Virus record (IMG/VR): IMGVR_UViG_3300022188_000026
Location: 1 to 37,795 of that record
Reading direction: 5' to 3' (one strand)
Length of the DNA: 37,795 nt
DNA from: a virus
Position numbers and translations under genes: made by a program. This document shows positions 16,202-23,916 of the stretch, in pieces. Below the pieces are notes generated by a model. It saw only the letters and a list, made by a program, of their open reading frames with translations, ran no database searches and was not told the origin of the DNA. Position 1 is the first letter of the stretch. Every line of letters begins with the position of its first letter.

Positions 16202-17295
16202 TTGAACACCTCCTCCAAAGACTTTGGCTCAATTGCAGGCCTTTTATCATCAAGAGGTGCTAAGATAGGCTTACCAGGAACAGTCTTAATTAATGATTGA
16301 AACTCTTTATGCTTTTTCAGCTTAAACTTTCGCTCAAGAGCTGCAGGACTTTTAAGCTTTGTATCAAAAAGCTCTTCAGCTGGTATTATATCAGTCAACT
16401 TTGGAACTGGATTTGGCTCTTTCCAAACTCTTGATTTTCTTCCTGCAACAAGCTTAACATGAGCCTGTTCTCGTTCATCAATTGTACAGTCTTTAAGATA
16501 GTCCTCTGCCTGTTTAAAAGCTTTAGTAAATACCTTTTTATATTTTATTAGTTTACCAGCAAATTCCAAAGGTGTTATATTAGCAGAAAGAGCTTTCTCA
16601 GCAGCAAAAACGGCTAAAGCTTTTTTATTTATCCAGTTCTCATATTCAGAACATTTAAACTTTGCTTTACACCATTCGCACTGCTCTTCACCAGCATGAA
16701 ACTCATTTGTTTTTACTGCATTTTTTGTAGCAGACACTATATACCGTATGTCATCAAGTGTCACTTTGTAAGTTCCAAAGTAATCCAGATTGGGTTGAAC
16801 AATATGAATAAGAACATTTTTATAGTGTTTAAAGGCACTGAAGCACTGAAGATAGCCAGCTGTATAAAACAGCAGCTGCTCATTCTTGTAAACGTCAACT
16901 GGAGTGAAGCCAAATTTCCAGTCAATCACATGTAGGTCATCAGCCTCTATAATAAGATCAACTGAGCCACCTGTCTCTCTAAAAAGCTTAAAGTCATAAG
17001 GCGTTAAGCTAATAGGTACTTCAGTTTGAATATAGTAAGGGCCATTGTCTAATGCTATTATTATGCCCTTTAATTTATCAAGACAAAATTGACAAAGTGA
17101 ATCATCCGAAACCCACTGGCCAGTGTTAATTAAGCCCTCCATGATTTTGTGCCGTCGAGTTCCCTCTGAAGCTGCTGTAACTTCATCTGTCTCATCTTCA
17201 TCTTTAAGCCCTAAGTGCTCAATAAACCCTACACTGCCAGGGCATCTGATAAACCGTTTTGCCTGTGAACCACTATACTTAGCATGAACTTCCAT
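16198..17295 (-). CDS. DUF2800 family RecB-like PD-(D/E)xK nuclease
   Basis: Encodes 365 aa. The opening SGSQAKRFIRCPGSVGF, the nuclease core DLIIEADDLHVIDWKFG (D...D-x-K), and the later EQCEWCKAKFKCSEY plus the early Cys fit the DUF2800/Cas4-RecB group, where cysteines may hold an Fe-S cluster. A predicted role is processing DNA ends in recombination or replication with the SSB-like DUF2815 protein encoded farther down the operon. GGGAGG precedes the start, which overlaps the upstream gene by 17 bp. Confidence 0.88.
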   Translation of the reverse strand: MEVHAKYSGSQAKRFIRCPGSVGFIEHLGLKDEDETDEVTAASEGTRRHKIMEGLINTGQWVSDDSLCQFCLDKLKGIIIALDNGPYYIQTEVPISLTPYDFKLFRETGGSVDLIIEADDLHVIDWKFGFTPVDVYKNEQLLFYTAGYLQCFSAFKHYKNVLIHIVQPNLDYFGTYKVTLDDIRYIVSATKNAVKTNEFHAGEEQCEWCKAKFKCSEYENWINKKALAVFAAEKALSANITPLEFAGKLIKYKKVFTKAFKQAEDYLKDCTIDEREQAHVKLVAGRKSRVWKEPNPVPKLTDIIPAEELFDTKLKSPAALERKFKLKKHKEFQSLIKTVPGKPILAPLDDKRPAIEPKSLEEVFK

Positions 17296-17590
17296 CTAAA
17301 CCTCCCATTATTTTTGATAAAGTTATAATTCCTTGTAAGCAAATTTCTTTAAGCTTTTGCTCACAATCTTCTTTAATTAAATAATACTGCTTATACTGGC
17401 TGCTATCAGTAAAATCCTTTGGAACACGGAATGTAAAAGAACTTTCTCTACATATTACAGTTACCTGTAAAGAGCCTTTATAAGTCTTGTATAACCCAAT
17501 TACTTGGTAAGATGTCATTTTTGGAATAAAGTCCTCTTTTAAACAGTAAATATTACCTTCAAGATTAAGATTATTAAAAGTTACTTCCAT
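17279..17590 (-). CDS. Small protein of unknown function
   Basis: Encodes 103 aa with a strong AAGGAGG ribosome site. The N-terminal two-thirds read as alternating beta strands (YQVIGLYKTYKGSLQVTVICRESSFTFRV) and the end as helix. No motif or family is recognised. It overlaps the DUF2800 gene, suggesting coupled translation. Confidence 0.6.
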   Translation of the reverse strand: MEVTFNNLNLEGNIYCLKEDFIPKMTSYQVIGLYKTYKGSLQVTVICRESSFTFRVPKDFTDSSQYKQYYLIKEDCEQKLKEICLQGIITLSKIMGGLDGSSC

Positions 17591-17613
17591 TTGGTCCTCC
17601 TTTTTATAAGATT

Positions 17614-17763
17614 TTATGCTCCTGCATCATAGCCACACCAAGGGCATATCAAGCCAGATACAAAAGGGTGCCTACAATTAGGACACTCCTTTATTATTAA
17701 GTACTCATAAGCAAGCTTATAAACTGCTTCCTTCCATTCTTCTTCACTTAAAGGTTCATCCAT
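17614..17763 (-). CDS. 49-aa zinc-ribbon protein
   Basis: A short gene found by reading the gap. It starts at an ATG preceded by AAAGGAGGTGAAT and encodes 49 aa: an acidic helix (MDEPLSEEEWKEAVYKLAYE) followed by a compact zinc ribbon, CPNC at ~28-31 and CPWC at ~40-43, then GYDAGA and stop. The perfect ribosome site, fit between two operon genes and intact Cys pairs support it as real. Such miniature ribbons often bind nucleic acid or a partner protein; function unknown. Confidence 0.75.
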   Translation of the reverse strand: MDEPLSEEEWKEAVYKLAYEYLIIKECPNCRHPFVSGLICPWCGYDAGA

Positions 17764-17774
17764 ATTCACCTCCT

Positions 17775-18080
17775 TTAAATTATAAAAGTTCTTTTATTTC
17801 TTAATTTGGCCTCAACTTCTTGTAAATGTTCTTTAGCTAGTTTACAGTGCTTTAGCATTTCATAAAAAATATCTTCTTCATAAACAGCTTTAACAGACAT
17901 GCAGATTGGGATTTTTGCTAAAGCATTCCTTAAAACAATTCCATTATTACCAGTTAAAAGGTATATTACAGGCCTTTCACCCTGTAAATAAACTTCAGGT
18001 AGCCTATAATATGAAAGACATTTTACCTCAACTACTTTAAATTTATTTAGTATTATTTCTGTTTTAATAACAATGCTCAT
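17775..18080 (-). CDS. Small protein of unknown function
   Basis: Encodes 101 aa. The start at 18080 is set by AAAGGAGGT just upstream; the longer frame to 18104 would run into the methyltransferase-like gene. The first ~70 residues are beta-rich and hydrophobic (VVEVKCLSYYRLPEVYL, RPVIYLLTGNNGIVL), and the end is a charged helix (FYEMLKHCKLAKEHLQEVEAKLRN). No family recognised. Confidence 0.6.
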   Translation of the reverse strand: MSIVIKTEIILNKFKVVEVKCLSYYRLPEVYLQGERPVIYLLTGNNGIVLRNALAKIPICMSVKAVYEEDIFYEMLKHCKLAKEHLQEVEAKLRNKRTFII

Positions 18081-18091
18081 ACCTACCTCCT

Positions 18092-18721
18092 TTAAATTGT
18101 CCATTGTGTTGCCATAGCTTTAGCAAAACCAGGAAAAGTTTTACTTCTATAAGTACTTCTTATCTTTCCCTTTGGTAATAGCAAACTTTCATATACCCAA
18201 AGTGATACTTTTTTACCTGATTTAAAGTAATGCCATTCAGGCTCAACCATCTTCGTAGGTTTAAGCTTAGGCAAATTCTTCAACCATAAACCAGTTTTCT
18301 TTTGATGTGGATCACCAAAAAAATATGGCTGAACATATTGATCAGGCTTTCTGAATCTTGAACTCATAATACCAACTGGATTTTCAATAGCAATTTTTTC
18401 AATTGGTACACTATATAAAGCAATAAAAAATTTTATAGCTTTTTCCCTTTGTTGGGCCCTGTTTGGAAATCTATCCTTATACACTGGCTTCATCCATTTA
18501 TTACCTGTTACTGTTAAGTAAGTACAAGGTGGATGTGCTATCATCATATCATACTTACCACTATAAGCTTCCATAAGGGCATCTCCTTGAATATGCCATT
18601 CATCATGGCCACCACTACATGGCTTTATGTCACAAGAAAATGCTTCATGACCTAATTTACGTAGCTCAATAGTAGTAGCTTGACTTTCTTCACAAGCAAC
18701 TAAAACTTTTAATTTTTCCAT
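18092..18721 (-). CDS. Cytosine C5-methyltransferase-like protein
   Basis: Encodes 209 aa. Motifs: LVACEESQATTIELRKLGHE with CDIKPCSGGHDEWH (SAM-site-like), IAHPPCTYLT (the PPC of motif IV, with the Cys in the catalytic place), AIENPVGIM (ENV-like motif VI), then PYFFGDPHQKKTGLWL and the C-terminal RSKTFPGFAKAMATQW. This matches a phage family often annotated as DNA cytosine methyltransferase. It is shorter than classical M.C5 enzymes and has no evident large target-recognition domain, so activity and target are unknown. A strong promoter lies directly upstream, with AAAAGGAGG as ribosome site. Confidence 0.65.
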   Translation of the reverse strand: MEKLKVLVACEESQATTIELRKLGHEAFSCDIKPCSGGHDEWHIQGDALMEAYSGKYDMMIAHPPCTYLTVTGNKWMKPVYKDRFPNRAQQREKAIKFFIALYSVPIEKIAIENPVGIMSSRFRKPDQYVQPYFFGDPHQKKTGLWLKNLPKLKPTKMVEPEWHYFKSGKKVSLWVYESLLLPKGKIRSTYRSKTFPGFAKAMATQWTI

Positions 18722-18759
18722 GATAAACCTCCTTTTATCTAACCAATTTTTATACTTAT

Positions 18760-18788
18760 ATTATATCACAAAAAAATTAAAAAGTAAA
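18760..18788 (-). promoter_or_regulatory. Sigma70-type promoter with extended -10
   Basis: On the - strand TTTACT (18783-18788), a 17-bp spacer and TATAAT (18760-18765) preceded by TGA (extended -10). It lies about 40 bp before the methyltransferase-like gene and likely starts the long operon below it. Confidence 0.75.
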
Positions 18789-18810
18789 TAATTTAATTTA
18801 TGAATGAAAT

Positions 18811-21237
18811 TTAATTTTTGAATAAGAGGCTCGGGGGTAACATCTTTTGCTGTATCATATCATCTATTCCTTTTTTAAATGGAAGTATATGGTACTTTGG
18901 CCGTCTTCCTGGAAATAATTTTGAAATAAAAAGCCCATTCTCATAAATACCAAATGGCCCTTCGTAGTTCTCTATATTATATGTGTTTTGAATGATTGTT
19001 GCTATGTTATGTTGAAATGATGTATTCTTTAACTTGATATTATAAAACATCTCAGTTATATTATTTAAGTATTTAAGTGCTTTTTGTCCATAAGTGGAAA
19101 AGGCGATTTTAGAAGTCACACATTGAGCTAATATTGTTTTATCTAAACAGTTTAAAAGCTTCTTATAGTCAATCTCCTGGCCAGTGTAGATTGCAGTACT
19201 CTCTTCAGAACTATTTAAAGCCATTTCTAATGTCAGCTCTTCTGAGTTTTGAGTAATGTAATGCTTGGCAACCTTATTGACAAAAGCCTCCTCTTCTTGA
19301 GATATCCCCCAGTCATCTAGAGTTAGCTGATTTGATAGATGAAATACCTCAGCCCATACCTGTTGGTAATCACAGTTTAGCCAAACTACAGCATCACATC
19401 GCTTTATAGGAATTATCCAAAAGCGTCTATTGCCAGTTTTATCTAATCTAAGTTGTTTAGCATTAGTAGTGCCAAAGAGCCCAGTAGCCCGGCAACGGTT
19501 ATGAAGTTGCTCCGAGTACATTTTACGGTAAGAATCAAACTCTTGGGTTATAAAGTTTTTAAAATCTGATAAATTAATAGTCTGAAGCACAACATCTATC
19601 TCATCTATATTAAAGACAAATGAGTTAGATAATGCTCGTTGTATCTCAAGAGTATTCTGAACAGTTGATGGTGTGGTGTTTACTGTCCAGAGAGGAAAGT
19701 TAGGTAGCAGACAACGTATCCAGGTTGATTTATGGGTATTTTGAGGTCCTTCAAGGATCAACACGGCTTGAGCTACCTTGAGTCTGTTAGTATTATCTGT
19801 AGTTAATGCTTTACGACGAAGCCCAGCCATTAAAGTTAAATGCTTTAAAATGAGATGGTAAAACATGTCACTTGGAAAGCTTTCTTCAGGCAGTTGAGAA
19901 TGGTTTAACTCTATAGAGTCTCTTATTAATTGCTTGATCCGAGGCTTACCATCCCATGGTTTCGCATCTACCCATGACAGAATTGGATCAAAAAGTTGAA
20001 ACTTAGACTCTACTAATCCAGCAGTTAATGGGCTGCCAGCTAAAGCTTTCTTAATACCAAATTGACGGAACAATCTTATCAGACTATACTGTAATTCCCG
20101 TGATTGATGAAATCTACTAGGAAAAGGTGTTGATAGATTAGGGTTGAACATATCAGGTGTAAAAAAATGACGAATCAGGCTTTTTGATGCTTTGATATAC
20201 AACTGGCCAGAAAGAGAACATTTTAGGCCTTCAATGCCCAGATAATTGGTAAGAAAAACATAATTCTCAGGGTCGGTAGGATCAGGGATTAAGCCATTTT
20301 GTGTTTTTACCACAGTAGGGAACTCTTTTACTGGAACTTTGTATGAGTAACATAACTTCCTTAAAAAGTTAAAGCTTATTAACCTTTGATCAGATTGACT
20401 CTGAGCTTGTGTTTGCTTTATAGAGGTATTTAAGCGTTGAATACAGTCTTCAGCGGATTTAAATGACTGGCCAGTAGATGACCATGAGACGAACAATTGT
20501 TGAGCCTGTTTCACTGTTGCTTGTGGGGCATTAGAGCTCACTATAAAGTCAGCAATAGCAAGGCTCACATATAGCCAGTGACTATAAAAGTCAACAGTTA
20601 GATCCTTAAACTTCAAGTCATAGATCACTTCTAAGGCTGGATTCACGTCTACAGGTACAATAGCTAGTATCCGTTTCAGCTCTATTAGTATCTTACTCGG
20701 GTCAGGATATTGGGTGGGTTGGGAAATTGGTTGTGGGGTAAAAGTAGACTTTGGTAGCTTAAAAGGGATAAATTGCTGAAGAGTCTGTATGTCAATTGAA
20801 CTGATTTGCTCTTGAGAAAAGTCAGACAAATCTGGATCTGTTGTAGTCACAAAAGCACCACAGTAAATTTCGCCATACTTATAAATTATCTTTTTCTTAG
20901 GTAATGGAGTTGTGGTGTTGTAGTAAATATGCCAGCCAGTACCCGACTTAGATAAATGGCGGAACGTAGGGTAGGCTTTGAGTAGTGATAGAAGAGTATT
21001 CGGTAGTTCTCTTTTGTCATCTACATCAATCACCAGGTAGTTAGTTGAACATATCCCTACAACCGGGGCATACTGATCAGGATTTTTCTCTATCTTCCTT
21101 TTGCACACTGGCCAGGTAGTTAATGGTGTCTTCTTGAAATATGACTCTGGGCCTTTTGAGTCCCGTGTCCCTCGTAATACGGGAGTCCAGATCTCAAGGT
21201 CCTGCATCTCCTTTGGAGGGGCATAAGTTTTAAGCAT
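18811..21237 (-). CDS. PrimPol-VirE fusion: primase with superfamily helicase domain
   Basis: Encodes 808 aa. Residues ~55-110 hold a primase-polymerase site: VIDVDD (D71, D73, D74) and KSGTGWHIYY (H103). The C-terminal half is a VirE-like P-loop ATPase: LILEGPQNTHKST (Walker A, ~residue 495), FNIDEID (Walker B, ~543) and FGTTNAKQLRLDKTGNRRFW (sensor). It would prime and unwind phage DNA. The start overlaps the small HTH gene by 8 bp. It is the first large gene facing away from the 1.36-kb non-coding repeat region, as expected for an initiator near its origin. Confidence 0.9.
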   Translation of the reverse strand: MLKTYAPPKEMQDLEIWTPVLRGTRDSKGPESYFKKTPLTTWPVCKRKIEKNPDQYAPVVGICSTNYLVIDVDDKRELPNTLLSLLKAYPTFRHLSKSGTGWHIYYNTTTPLPKKKIIYKYGEIYCGAFVTTTDPDLSDFSQEQISSIDIQTLQQFIPFKLPKSTFTPQPISQPTQYPDPSKILIELKRILAIVPVDVNPALEVIYDLKFKDLTVDFYSHWLYVSLAIADFIVSSNAPQATVKQAQQLFVSWSSTGQSFKSAEDCIQRLNTSIKQTQAQSQSDQRLISFNFLRKLCYSYKVPVKEFPTVVKTQNGLIPDPTDPENYVFLTNYLGIEGLKCSLSGQLYIKASKSLIRHFFTPDMFNPNLSTPFPSRFHQSRELQYSLIRLFRQFGIKKALAGSPLTAGLVESKFQLFDPILSWVDAKPWDGKPRIKQLIRDSIELNHSQLPEESFPSDMFYHLILKHLTLMAGLRRKALTTDNTNRLKVAQAVLILEGPQNTHKSTWIRCLLPNFPLWTVNTTPSTVQNTLEIQRALSNSFVFNIDEIDVVLQTINLSDFKNFITQEFDSYRKMYSEQLHNRCRATGLFGTTNAKQLRLDKTGNRRFWIIPIKRCDAVVWLNCDYQQVWAEVFHLSNQLTLDDWGISQEEEAFVNKVAKHYITQNSEELTLEMALNSSEESTAIYTGQEIDYKKLLNCLDKTILAQCVTSKIAFSTYGQKALKYLNNITEMFYNIKLKNTSFQHNIATIIQNTYNIENYEGPFGIYENGLFISKLFPGRRPKYHILPFKKGIDDMIQQKMLPPSLLFKN

Positions 21238-21460
21238 CAGCAGAGTCCTTTGTCTCTTCTACAAGTAACCGAGTTACGATCTTATGAGCCAACATCAACT
21301 GTGTTGCAGCTGGAAATGGCTCATGTAAAGCTTTAATTGTACGTATTATAGGATTGAGGTTAGCATATGGGACACCTAAAGCTTTTGATAGAGCCCTTGT
21401 TGTCATGCCCATTTTAACTCCACTGACCAGTGTGTTATAAGTATTTTCGTCTAATTTCAT
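21230..21460 (-). CDS. Small helix-turn-helix protein
   Basis: Encodes 76 aa. TTRALSKALGVPYANLNPIIRTIKAL (about 20-45) reads as a helix-turn-helix with a recognition helix. AAGGAGG precedes the start. It overlaps the upstream coiled-coil gene by 26 bp and the primase-helicase by 8 bp. A role as origin-binding or regulatory partner of the primase-helicase is inferred from position. Confidence 0.65.
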   Translation of the reverse strand: MKLDENTYNTLVSGVKMGMTTRALSKALGVPYANLNPIIRTIKALHEPFPAATQLMLAHKIVTRLLVEETKDSADA

Positions 21461-22154
21461 CGTTTACCTCCTTATTGAATTGTTTGAATTGTCTTAGCAC
21501 TTTTGCCCTTTGTTTGAGCTTTTTATGTAATTGTAGCTTTACTTTTTTAGAGACAGATGGAGCTTTAACATGATTAAGCTTGTCCCTTAAAAAGTCAATC
21601 TTTGATTCTAATTCTGTTATTTGAGTAATTAAAAGCTTATGATGTTTAAACATGTTCCATTCAGCTTGTAAAAATGAGTCAAGTCCAAACTCTAGCTCTT
21701 TATTTATGCAGAGTTCTTTAGGATCAGGATTAAATCCAAGTTTTTTAAGCTTTTTATTTATTATCTCTAACCTGGATAAACAAAACTCTTTAGCTCTTTT
21801 ATTTTCTTCCGCATACAGTTTCTCTATATTATGCACTGGCCAGGGTTGATCTAGTTTTTGAAGTTTACGAAGCTCAGGGCCTGTTAACTGCTTTCGCTGG
21901 ATCTTAACCTCTTTAACCTCTTTAACCTCTTTAACCTCTTTAGCTTCTCTCTCTTGGATTTTCTGTTCCAAGATCTCTAAAGTTTCTTGTTTTTCTATCT
22001 CTTTATACTTTTGAGCTTCAGATCGCCAGTATAGTATGTCTTCTATACGTTGGTTTATTTTTCTTATCTCATAGTTAATATTATGCTTACGAATGGTCCA
22101 GTCCATCTGATAGTCAAGTTTTTCTAGTTGTCTCTTGATCCGTGCTTTTTCCAC
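21435..22154 (-). CDS. Coiled-coil protein, GTG start
   Basis: Encodes 239 aa starting with GTG at 22154, supported by AAAGGAGGT upstream. Nearly all of it is charged helix rich in Glu, Lys, Gln and Arg (long coiled coil), with a tandem KEV repeat at about 72-83 encoded by four 9-bp units (21905-21940). It is the first gene of the leftward operon, right after its promoter. No family recognised. Confidence 0.7.
   Translation of the reverse strand: MEKARIKRQLEKLDYQMDWTIRKHNINYEIRKINQRIEDILYWRSEAQKYKEIEKQETLEILEQKIQEREAKEVKEVKEVKEVKIQRKQLTGPELRKLQKLDQPWPVHNIEKLYAEENKRAKEFCLSRLEIINKKLKKLGFNPDPKELCINKELEFGLDSFLQAEWNMFKHHKLLITQITELESKIDFLRDKLNHVKAPSVSKKVKLQLHKKLKQRAKVLRQFKQFNKEVNDEIRRKYL
21905..21940 (-). 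repeat. 9-bp tandem repeat, 4 units (KEV)
   Basis: Four identical AACCTCTTT units (plus strand), in frame, encoding KEV repeats in the coiled-coil protein. Confidence 0.9.
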
Positions 22155-22196
22155 TGATACCTCCTTTTGTCTAGCCGTTATTAACTTATTATAAAT

Positions 22197-22225
22197 ATAA
22201 TAACAAATTTAAGGCTTTTTGTAAA
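22197..22225 (-). promoter_or_regulatory. Promoter of the leftward replication operon
   Basis: On the - strand TTTACA (22220-22225), a 17-bp spacer and TATTAT (22197-22202), each 5/6 to consensus, about 45 bp before the GTG start at 22154. Confidence 0.7.
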
Positions 22226-22504
22226 TAAAAAATTAAAAATATTATTTATAAGACTGTGGGCCACAGAGAAATGTGTAACAAAAAATGTAAAAATGAATTT
22301 CACATGAGCACGTGTTCTGTGTGCTTAGTTCATGGCATGAATTGCACACTCTTTGAAAACATTAATAAAGTTCAAATATGTGATTACAAATTTTATGGCT
22401 TATTTTTTTATTAAAAAAATTAAATATGTCACTTTTAGCATAAGTACCTGAAATAACTACATTTACATAATGGTGTTACACATGAAAAAATAATAAATAG
22501 CACA

Positions 22505-22526
22505 CCACATAAGATGTGGATTTTTT
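22505..22526 (+). terminator. Weak candidate terminator hairpin
   Basis: CCACAT (22505-22510) and ATGTGG (22514-22519) form a 6-bp stem with a 3-nt loop, followed by ATTTTTTG. No gene is seen upstream on this strand, so it may end a short non-coding transcript or be chance. Confidence 0.3.
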
Positions 22527-22897
22527 GTAAATTACTGGTTTTTAAAGAATACATTATTTGTGAAAAATGTTTTACAAATTTGAGCGAAAAAAAGGAAACT
22601 ACTATTTATATATATATATGCACATAATATGTTGCGGTCCGGGTGTTTCAGCTTATATCTCTTACTTTATTATTTTACACAGTATATTGTAATATATCCT
22701 ATAATTTTATATACTTACAAAATTTAAAAATAAATTAATTTAATATCTTTTTTTGTGTAACTTTTTATGTGGTAGCCGACTCAGAAACCTCTTCTGGTCA
22801 GTACCAAAGTCACCCTTTACACTTTAAAACTTGGAAAAGTACTTATCTTTGTAACTTTGAGCCAGAAACTGAAACACCTAAACTTCACTGGTCAGTA

Positions 22898-23039
22898 TTT
22901 GAACTGGAGAATGAAAAAACTTAATACCTAATAATGTTCAAACTGGAGAATGAAAATGTTTTAGTGCCTAGTAATGTTTGGAACAAGGGAATGAAAATGT
23001 TTTAGTGCCTAGTAATGTTCAAACTGGAGAATGAAAATG
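22898..23039 (+). repeat. ~40-bp direct repeat array, 4 units
   Basis: Units at 22898-22936, 22937-22976, 22977-23017 and 23018-23039 (partial) share AACTGGAGAATGAAAATG followed by TTTAGTGCCTAGTAATG. Unit lengths of 39-41 bp do not keep a reading frame. There are no spacers, so this is not CRISPR. ACTTCACTGGTCAGT lies just before and ACTTCACTGGCCAGT just after. Confidence 0.85.
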
Positions 23040-23069
23040 CCAAACTTCACTGGCCAGTGGGCTATAGAG

Positions 23070-23122
23070 TTTGCTTAGCTGGTTTAAGGGTTGTCGAGTG
23101 ACTCGGTTTTGCTTAGCTGGTT
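23070..23122 (+). repeat. 15-bp direct repeat flanking a small hairpin
   Basis: TTTGCTTAGCTGGTT occurs at 23070-23084 and 23108-23122. Between them CGAGTGACTCG (23095-23105) is a short inverted repeat. Confidence 0.8.
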
Positions 23123-23147
23123 ATTGAGGACCAAAATTTTTTATCCT

Positions 23148-23383
23148 AGATATACTATGAAGGTTATTTAGTAAATATGATTCAGATATAATATGAAGGG
23201 TATTCAATAAATATGATTCAGATATAACATGAATGATATTCAGTAAATATGATTCAGATATAATATGAAGGGTATTCAATAAATATGATTCAGATATAAT
23301 ATGAAGGGTATTCAGTAAATATGATTCAGATATAATATGAAAGGTATTTAGTAAATATGACTTAAAGTATGAATATGATTCAG
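23148..23383 (+). repeat. 36-bp iterons, 5 full copies plus partial ones
   Basis: Full units at 23179, 23215, 23251, 23287 and 23323, each exactly 36 bp (GATTCAGATATAATATGAAG plus 16 more), with a partial copy before and degenerate copies after. Each holds a near-symmetric TTCAnATATnATnTGAA core. They stop about 30 bp before the promoter of the 23513 regulator, so they may be operators or replication iterons. Confidence 0.9.
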
Positions 23384-23413
23384 AAAAAGAATTTTATTTT
23401 GTGAAAAAAGTTG

Positions 23414-23442
23414 TTGACAAAGATAAGTAGGTAAGATATAAA
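23414..23442 (+). promoter_or_regulatory. Promoter of the wHTH regulator gene
   Basis: Perfect TTGACA (23414-23419), a 17-bp spacer and TATAAA (23437-23442). The start would be near 23449, just before two TTTAATTAAA palindromes. Confidence 0.85.
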
Positions 23443-23451
23443 AGGGTATGA

Positions 23452-23474
23452 TTTAATTAAATGGTTTAATTAAA
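23452..23474. promoter_or_regulatory. Twin TTTAATTAAA palindromes, candidate operator
   Basis: Perfect 10-bp palindromes at 23452-23461 and 23465-23474, 13 bp centre to centre, lie right after the predicted transcription start and before the regulator gene, a usual place for an autoregulatory site. Confidence 0.5.
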
Positions 23475-23512
23475 TTATAAAAATATTAATACTTTAAGTA
23501 AGGAGTTAAAAA

Positions 23513-23863
23513 ATGGATTACAGTAAAATGACTAAGGAGCAAATTAGGGCAGAACTTGATCGTTTAATGAAGGAGAATGAAAGTTTAAAAAGTAAAGGAT
23601 CAAGAAAGAAAGAGGTTTTGAGCCTACTAAGAAAAGGAATGAATAACATTGAAGAGATTGCAGGTAAAGTCGGTATTAAAGAAAAGAATGTAAGTAGTAT
23701 CCTTTCTTATTTGAGGAAAGATTTAAGCAGTAAAGGTGAAGGCATACTAAGTGTCAAATACGACAATAAGAATTTTGTGGTATTAATGAAGTTGAGTGAA
23801 ATTAATGAATTACTTTCATTGGATAATTTCGGTAAATTAAATGAAATGGAGTTGAGTAAATAA
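23513..23863 (+). CDS. Winged-helix-type transcription regulator with N-terminal coil
   Basis: Encodes 116 aa. Residues ~1-28 form a short coiled coil (EQIRAELDRLMKENESL), then a winged helix: helix (RKKEVLSLLRKG), helix (IEEIAGKVG), recognition helix (EKNVSSILSYLRKDL) and a strand pair (ILSVKYDNKNFVVLMK). It stands alone between its own consensus promoter and a textbook terminator, next to the 36-bp iterons. This arrangement suggests an early, self-regulated switch protein or an origin-binding factor. AAGGAG precedes the ATG. No exact family is recognised. Confidence 0.8.
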   Translation: MDYSKMTKEQIRAELDRLMKENESLKSKGSRKKEVLSLLRKGMNNIEEIAGKVGIKEKNVSSILSYLRKDLSSKGEGILSVKYDNKNFVVLMKLSEINELLSLDNFGKLNEMELSK

Positions 23864-23880
23864 ATCGTATTCATTGAGTG

Positions 23881-23916
23881 AGTAGGCAAGATTAAATAAA
23901 TCTTGCCTACTTTTTT
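23881..23916 (+). terminator. Strong intrinsic terminator
   Basis: A perfect 13-bp stem (23881-23893 with 23899-23911), 5-nt loop, followed by a T6 run; ends the regulator transcript. Confidence 0.92.

Larger units (their letters stand above)
22226..23147. other. Non-coding AT-rich control region, candidate replication origin
   Basis: No convincing gene on either strand. Holds small palindromes (CTGTGGGCCACAG at 22254-22266, TATATTGTAATATA near 22684), a hairpin with T-run at 22505-22526, a run of alternating TA near 22610, four ~40-bp direct repeats (22898-23039) bracketed by ACTGGYCAGT sites, and a 15-bp duplicated motif at 23070 and 23108. The divergent promoters, iteron-like repeats and nearby primase-helicase suggest an origin; this is inference. 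Confidence 0.5.

Noticed and set aside
22600-22700. tRNA or structured RNA in the non-coding region
   Set aside because: No cloverleaf, T-loop or acceptor pairing could be found on either strand by eye.
22934-23003. Small frame across the 40-bp repeats (MFKLENENVLVPSN...)
   Set aside because: Only 23 codons, no ribosome site, and unit lengths of 39-41 bp shift the frame between copies.
22898-23383. CRISPR array
   Set aside because: The repeat units are directly contiguous with no unique spacers and no cas genes are present.
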